A stretch of 64,000 nt of DNA from Pseudomonas sp. ZH-FAD (GTDB lineage Bacteria; Pseudomonadota; Gammaproteobacteria; Pseudomonadales; Pseudomonadaceae). The stretch's first letter is position 1. Every line of letters starts with the position of its first letter. The DNA lies in contig NZ_PGLR01000016.1 of NCBI RefSeq assembly GCF_002803095.1, forward strand, positions 58,254 to 122,253, read 5' to 3'. The notes beneath the pieces were generated by a model. That model saw only the letters and a list, made by a program, of their open reading frames with translations, ran no database searches and was not told where the DNA came from. Positions 59,593 through 64,000 of this stretch are shown piece by piece. The position numbers and the translations under genes are program-made.

Positions 59593-61707
59593 TTAGATGC
59601 TGAACTGGCTCACCAATTGGTGTTGATGCCGGGCCAACTCGTTCAGAGACTGGCTCGCCGCTGCGGTTTCTGTCGCCCCCTTATTGACGGAGGCTGCCTC
59701 CCTGCCGATGCTAGAGATACTCTCGGTAAGCTCCTCGGCCACCATGCTCTGCTGGTGAGCGGCGCTGGCGATCTGGGTATTCATCTCGGCGATCAACACA
59801 ACAGCGCGGGTGATGCGATCCAAGGCCTCCGCTCCCAATCGCACCTGCTCTACACTGGAGATGGTCTGGGAGTGGCTTTCATGCATTGCAAGAACCACAT
59901 CTCGCGTGCCCTGCTGCAGGCGCTCTATCAGCGCCTGAATATCCTCCGTCGCCTGGTAGGAACGCTGTGCGAGATTGCGAACCTCATCGGCTACCACTGC
60001 GAAGCCCCGCCCTTGTTCACCTGCACGCGCAGCCTCGATCGCTGCGTTTAGGGCCAGCAGGTTGGTCTGTTCGGCCAGTCCCCTAATCACACCCAGGATG
60101 GCCTGAATATCCGTGCTGCGCCGGGCGAGTCCTTCGATCAGAAGCATTGCCGAGTCGATATCCCGCGCCAATGCCTGAACCCGTTCGGCGCTCTGTTCGG
60201 CCAGTAACTGACCAGACTGCGCTGCTTGTGTGGCTTGCTCAGTCGCGTCGGAAGCATGCCGAGCGTTGCGCGCTACCTCCTGGCTTGTGGCCGCCATTTC
60301 GTTGATTGCCGTCACCACTTGGTCGATCTCTAGCAGCTGTCGCTGGCTGGCCGCACTGGTAGTCAAGGCAATCTGTTGCATTTCACCGGCCGACTGCCCC
60401 AAGTGACCGACAGACTCGACAACCTGACCAACCATACCCTGCAACTTTGCCAGGAATAGATTGAAACCCCGGGAAATATCACCCAGCTCATCCGAACGAT
60501 GCTGGTCGAGTCGCACCGTCAGATCACCTTGCCCCCTCGCCACATTGTCGAGGACGCCCTGCATCTGCCGTACCGGTCGGACCATGCTACGCGCTACCAG
60601 CCACATCAGCGCGAGACCACCCACGGCAACGAGAAGCCCGATAAGCAGGAACTGACGCAGGCTTTCGCGCTGTCTCTCGAGCATCTGAGCCTCGAACTGC
60701 GCAAGACTCCCCAGTGCGACGCTGCGTGGTAGTTGGATCATCAGCGTCCAGCGGGTGCGCGGATCACCAATGTCGAATGGCAGGTAGAGTTCAATGCGAT
60801 CCTGTGCCTCGCTTACACGATACAAAGCCGCTTCTTGCAGGTTGGCTAGCGCCTCTAGGCTGCTCTGGTCTAGTACTTGCTGCGCAGGCTGATTAAGGCG
60901 GGACGCGTCGGAGCTGTAGGCGATTAACCGCTTGTTGCTGGCAAAAATTGCTACTTCTGCGGCGCCTTCGAACAACTGCGCGCTGGTGCGCTGGGCTAGT
61001 TGCTGGATGAAATCAATGGCTGGGTCCACCCCCGCAACACCCAGAAATCGCCCCTTGACCATGATCGGGGCAGCAATCGCCGGCAGCAGCACAAACTTGT
61101 CGTTGGCCGGATAGCTGACGGGATCAAGTACGCAGAGCTGCTGACGGGCCTTCGGACATAGATAGAACTCACCTTTCCGAACCCCTTCCTCACCCCGCTC
61201 CTCGCTTTCCATGCCATGCATGTCGGCCAATACAAGCTTCCCCTCAGGCGTACGCAGCCATACCGGTACGAAACGCCCTTCGGGCGTATGACCCGGATGA
61301 CCGTCGTAATCAGCATCTCGGCCCTCCAACCCGCCCGGTTCAAGGCCAATAAAGGTCGCCATCAACTGTGGGTTGTCGGCCAAGGTGTGGCGGAGTACCT
61401 CAGTCAAGGTCTCCCGATTGAGCGTCCCCGCGTCAACGGCCGCGATTACTGACACGCTGCGCGACAGGACTCTCGCCGTTTCTACTGCTTGACCCAATTG
61501 CCGCTGGATAAGCGCGGCCTGTTCATGAGCCTGCAGCAATAAGCGCTCGCGCATGTCGCTTTCCAAACGCTCACGTATTGTCGCTTGCAGTATTTTTTGG
61601 CTGGCATGACTCGACAGGAAAACATACAGCAGCAAGCCGCCAATGACGGCCAGCATAAGAAGACCGGAAAGCGCGGTGAGAGTGACTTGCAGAGAGCGCA
61701 TCTTCAT
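59593..61707 (-). CDS. Methyl-accepting chemotaxis protein with dCache sensor
   Basis: A 704-residue chemoreceptor: membrane helix at about 9-31, a large periplasmic sensor (about 32-355) with dCache-like features ([20 protein letters not shown] and [32 protein letters not shown]), second membrane helix (about 358-380), HAMP, then the signalling domain with the tip [37 protein letters not shown]. There is no C-terminal CheR pentapeptide. AAGGA lies seven bases before the ATG at 61707. Its G+C is lower than core genes and it is flanked by gene fragments, suggesting acquisition. Ligand unknown. Confidence 0.9.
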   Translation of the reverse strand: MKMRSLQVTLTALSGLLMLAVIGGLLLYVFLSSHASQKILQATIRERLESDMRERLLLQAHEQAALIQRQLGQAVETARVLSRSVSVIAAVDAGTLNRETLTEVLRHTLADNPQLMATFIGLEPGGLEGRDADYDGHPGHTPEGRFVPVWLRTPEGKLVLADMHGMESEERGEEGVRKGEFYLCPKARQQLCVLDPVSYPANDKFVLLPAIAAPIMVKGRFLGVAGVDPAIDFIQQLAQRTSAQLFEGAAEVAIFASNKRLIAYSSDASRLNQPAQQVLDQSSLEALANLQEAALYRVSEAQDRIELYLPFDIGDPRTRWTLMIQLPRSVALGSLAQFEAQMLERQRESLRQFLLIGLLVAVGGLALMWLVARSMVRPVRQMQGVLDNVARGQGDLTVRLDQHRSDELGDISRGFNLFLAKLQGMVGQVVESVGHLGQSAGEMQQIALTTSAASQRQLLEIDQVVTAINEMAATSQEVARNARHASDATEQATQAAQSGQLLAEQSAERVQALARDIDSAMLLIEGLARRSTDIQAILGVIRGLAEQTNLLALNAAIEAARAGEQGRGFAVVADEVRNLAQRSYQATEDIQALIERLQQGTRDVVLAMHESHSQTISSVEQVRLGAEALDRITRAVVLIAEMNTQIASAAHQQSMVAEELTESISSIGREAASVNKGATETAAASQSLNELARHQHQLVSQFSI

Positions 61708-61795
61708 AGACGTATCCTTGTAATGAGGTCTACGGGTACGCACCGCCCGATCCGGACGGAACTTGCGCAGTCGGTGTCTGGGCAGAACGCACAAC

Positions 61796-61921
61796 CTAGA
61801 AGTCGTATCGCTCAAATTTCAGGACTCGGCGGGCACCACGCATCTCCATCAACATGTCGTAGAAAGCTGTTGCCTTTACCAAGTCGTTGGTGGCCGAAGT
61901 GCAGTAACCAATCACTCTCAT
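61796..61921 (-). pseudogene. N-terminal fragment of a VOC-family protein
   Basis: A 41-codon frame begins MRVIGYCTSATNDLVKATAF and continues to VLKFERYDF before a stop at 61796. The opening strand, NDLxKATAFYD and ExFERY pattern are those of glyoxalase/VOC proteins, which normally run to about 120 residues. Nothing recognisable follows the stop, so the gene appears cut off, probably where the chemoreceptor promoter region begins. It overlaps no other gene. Confidence 0.55.
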
Positions 61922-62195
61922 TACCTCAGTGGATAAGTATCAGCAGATCCCTTCCCAGAGGGGCTATGTCGGTGTCATCCAGCACTAAGGTGTTCAGTTC
62001 GAGGCCGATCTCGGCGATACGCGTCTGTCGGTGGCGCCCGATATTGGCCTCTTCAGGGGGCGGTTCGCTGCTCCTAAGCGCTGTCTCGATGCTGTGCGGG
62101 GATTCATTGGATCCTACTCCCCTGACTGGCCCGCTATACGGGCCAGCAGCACTTCACAGATTGATGGTCTGAGATTCGCACACAGCAACTGGGAT
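61922..62195. other. Stretch between the VOC fragment and the MMPL remnant
   Basis: On the minus strand an open frame of about 70 codons without an obvious start (about 61926-62135) ends in LNTLVLDDTDIAPLGRDLLILIH. I do not recognise it. It may be another gene fragment. No RNA or promoter motif seen. Confidence 0.35.
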
Positions 62196-63896
62196 TTAGC
62201 TAGCAGATGGTCGATACAGGAAATGTGCGAGGGCCGGCAGAAGCACCAACGCGCCGAGCATGTTCCAGATAAACATGAATGCGAGCAAGATTCCCATGTC
62301 AGCCTGGAACTTGATGGGGGAGAAATACCACGTGGCCACCGCAATACCCAGAGTCACACCGGTCAGTACAACTATTTTTCCGGTAAACAGCAGTGATCGG
62401 TAATACGCCTCGGAAAGACTGACGCCGTCACGCAAGTACCGTTGCATTACGGTCATGATGTACAAGGCGTAATCCACACCAATACCTACGCCAAGTGCGA
62501 TTACCGGGAGCGTCGCGACCTTGACCCCAATATTCAGCCAAACCATCAGGGCTTCACATAGCACCGAGGTGAGCATCAGCGGAAGGACCGCGCAAAGTAC
62601 CGCACGCCAGGACCGGAAAGTTACCAGACTGATGATGATTACCGCCGCATAGACCAACAAAAGCATCTTGCGGTTGGCCTCTTTGACGACAATATTTGTG
62701 GCTGCCTCAATCCCAGAGTTTCCTGCGGCATTAAGGAAGCGGTATTCTGTCGAGTTGTTACGCTGCGCAAAGTCCTCTACGGCCCGGACCACTCCATCGA
62801 GCGTGTCTGCTTTGTGGTCTCGTAGATAGAGGTAAATACTCAACAGGTCGCACTTTTGATTGAACATCTCGCGCGGAGCGCGGGTTATGATCGAGTTGAG
62901 CATGTCCTGGTTGCGAGGAATCTCAAACCACTTGACACTCCCTTCGTTCATTCCGGTAGCGGATACTTTTGCCAGCCCGGCCAACGACTTAGTAGCCTCG
63001 ACCCCCACCACTTGTGACAGTTCTAACTCCAACTGATCAACTGTGCGCAACGTGCTGTAGTGGGCGCAGGCAAACTGAGGAGTTTTAACCATCACTACAT
63101 AAACATCACTGCTCGCCGAGTAGTGGCTCACCATGAAGGCGTTGTCGCGGTTATAGCGCGAGTCAGGTCGCAACTCGGGAGCACCGGCGTCGGTGTCACC
63201 AATCTTCAGTTGAGTGCTGTAGCCAAATCCGATCAGCGCAAGACCGGTGCCGGCAAGTAGAGCCAAACTGGCCCATTTCCGGCTAGTGAATAGATCGAGA
63301 AAGGCCCACACAGGATGCTTTACGTGACCAGAGTCGCTTAGATCGGCCACAGCGTTGGCGGCGGTACGCGCGGCAGCGCTCTGGCTAACGCCAACATAAG
63401 AGAGCAAAACCGGCAACAACATCAGATTGGTAACAATAAGAATCGCCACTCCGATGCTAGCACTGATAGCCAGATCCTTGATTACCGGAATGTCGATGAC
63501 CATTAGCACGGCAAATCCGACCACGTCACAGATCAAGGCAGAAAGCCCAACCAAGAAGAGTCGACGGAACGTCAGTCGGGCCGCCATTAGCCGGTCCACG
63601 CCACGACCAATATCTTGGGTGATACCGTTCATTTTCTGTGCACCATGGCTTAGGCCAATGGCAAACACCAAGAAGGGCACCAACACCAAATAGGGATCAA
63701 GTACGAAGCCCAGACTAGCAAGAGCGCCTAGCAACCAGACCACAGCCACCAATGAACACACCAGCACAACTAGCGCACTGCGGATACAGCGGGTATACCA
63801 GAACAGAATTGCTAGGCAGACGGCAGCTGCGACCACGAAGAACACCAGGACTTGGCGCATGCCTTCGATCAAGTCACCAACTAGTGCGGATTCCAC
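62196..63896 (-). pseudogene. MMPL/RND-superfamily transporter, 5'-truncated
   Basis: 566 residues of an RND-type exporter, starting in the middle of the first half: VGDLIEGMRQVLVFFVVAAAV, then a set of helices, FAIGLSHGAQKMNG, a periplasmic loop (about 235-390), and the second six-helix block ending LLPALAHFLY. Full-length relatives have about 220-240 more N-terminal residues including the first helix and periplasmic domain. Upstream, homology ends abruptly at about 63896 and the frame meets a stop within a block of tandem repeats. Hence a truncated gene, not just a window edge effect. Members of this group accompany DUF1329/DUF1302 genes in sterol or hydrocarbon clusters. Confidence 0.75.
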
Positions 63897-63899
63897 GCC

Positions 63900-63991
63900 A
63901 TCCGGCCACCCAGTCCGCTCTCATCTGGCCAGGCATTCCAGGGCCATCTGGCCACCTGTTCCACGGCCATCCGGCCGGGCAGTCGGAGCGC
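63900..63991. repeat. Four 23-bp imperfect tandem repeats
   Basis: Units start at 63900, 63923, 63946 and 63969, each opening ATCYGGCC. Units 2 and 3 are closest; 1 and 4 are more diverged. They lie directly against the broken end of the MMPL gene. Terminal arrays of imperfect repeats are typical of transposase-binding ends of IS21-like elements, so an insertion sequence probably begins here and continues beyond the window. Confidence 0.65.
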
Positions 63992-64000
63992 AGCGACGCA

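Overview
The window looks like a high-GC (about two thirds G+C) Pseudomonas chromosome. The evidence is the block rpmG-rpmB, radC-coaBC-dut-algC-argB, pyrE/crc, rph, yicC-gmk-rpoZ-spoT-ridA and oxyR-recG-HDOD. Its content and order match, from memory, one arm of the P. aeruginosa chromosome. AlgC carries the long membrane-anchored N-terminus typical of the genus, and Crc is present. Species cannot be fixed from the sequence alone.

Region 1 (1-2.0 kb) holds a PhoD-type phosphatase. Region 2 (2.0-13.4 kb) is the most interesting part. It encodes a 3-hydroxybutyrate dehydrogenase, an OprD-family porin, an exported tannase-family esterase, a sigma54 enhancer-binding regulator with a PAS domain, a three-gene TRAP transporter and a secreted polyhydroxybutyrate (PHB) depolymerase, all on the minus strand. 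The upstream regions of the porin, esterase and TRAP operon each contain an exact TGTCC-N8-GGACA dyad 90-175 bp upstream of a sigma54-type (GG-N10-GC) promoter. The depolymerase has degenerate versions of both. I read this as one RpoN-dependent regulon for eating extracellular PHB: depolymerise outside, pass oligomers through the porin, cleave them with the esterase, import 3-hydroxybutyrate by TRAP, and oxidise it to acetoacetate.

Region 3 (13.5-28.5 kb) contains an MFS exporter with a divergent LysR regulator, a gamma-glutamyl-polyamine pair (puuA/puuB type), a chemoreceptor with its extra domain after the signalling tip, an AraC regulator overlapping a flavin oxidoreductase and divergent from a membrane desaturase, and a large GGDEF-EAL protein whose 3' end overlaps a receiver-HDOD protein. 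Region 4 (28.6-54.5 kb) is the conserved core: ribosomal proteins L28/L33, a peptide-binding protein, DNA/nucleotide, CoA, arginine, pyrimidine and alginate/LPS precursor genes, the stringent-response block, oxidative-stress regulator OxyR, RecG and a YbaK-HDOD fusion.

Region 5 (54.6-64 kb) is accessory and partly decayed. A low-GC patch carries an OmpR-like regulator with an atypical receiver and a broken IS3-family remnant. It is followed by an intact pobR/pobA pair for 4-hydroxybenzoate. Beyond pobA there are fragments of a RutE-like nitroreductase and of a VOC-family protein on either side of an intact chemoreceptor. The window ends in a 5'-truncated MMPL/RND transporter abutted by four 23-bp imperfect tandem repeats that look like the end of a mobile element.

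Start codons were chosen from ribosome-binding sites, signal peptides and family length. Several differ from the longest open frame (oprD, esterase, dctM/Q/P, MFS, puuB, radC, coaBC, rph, pobR, both chemoreceptors).
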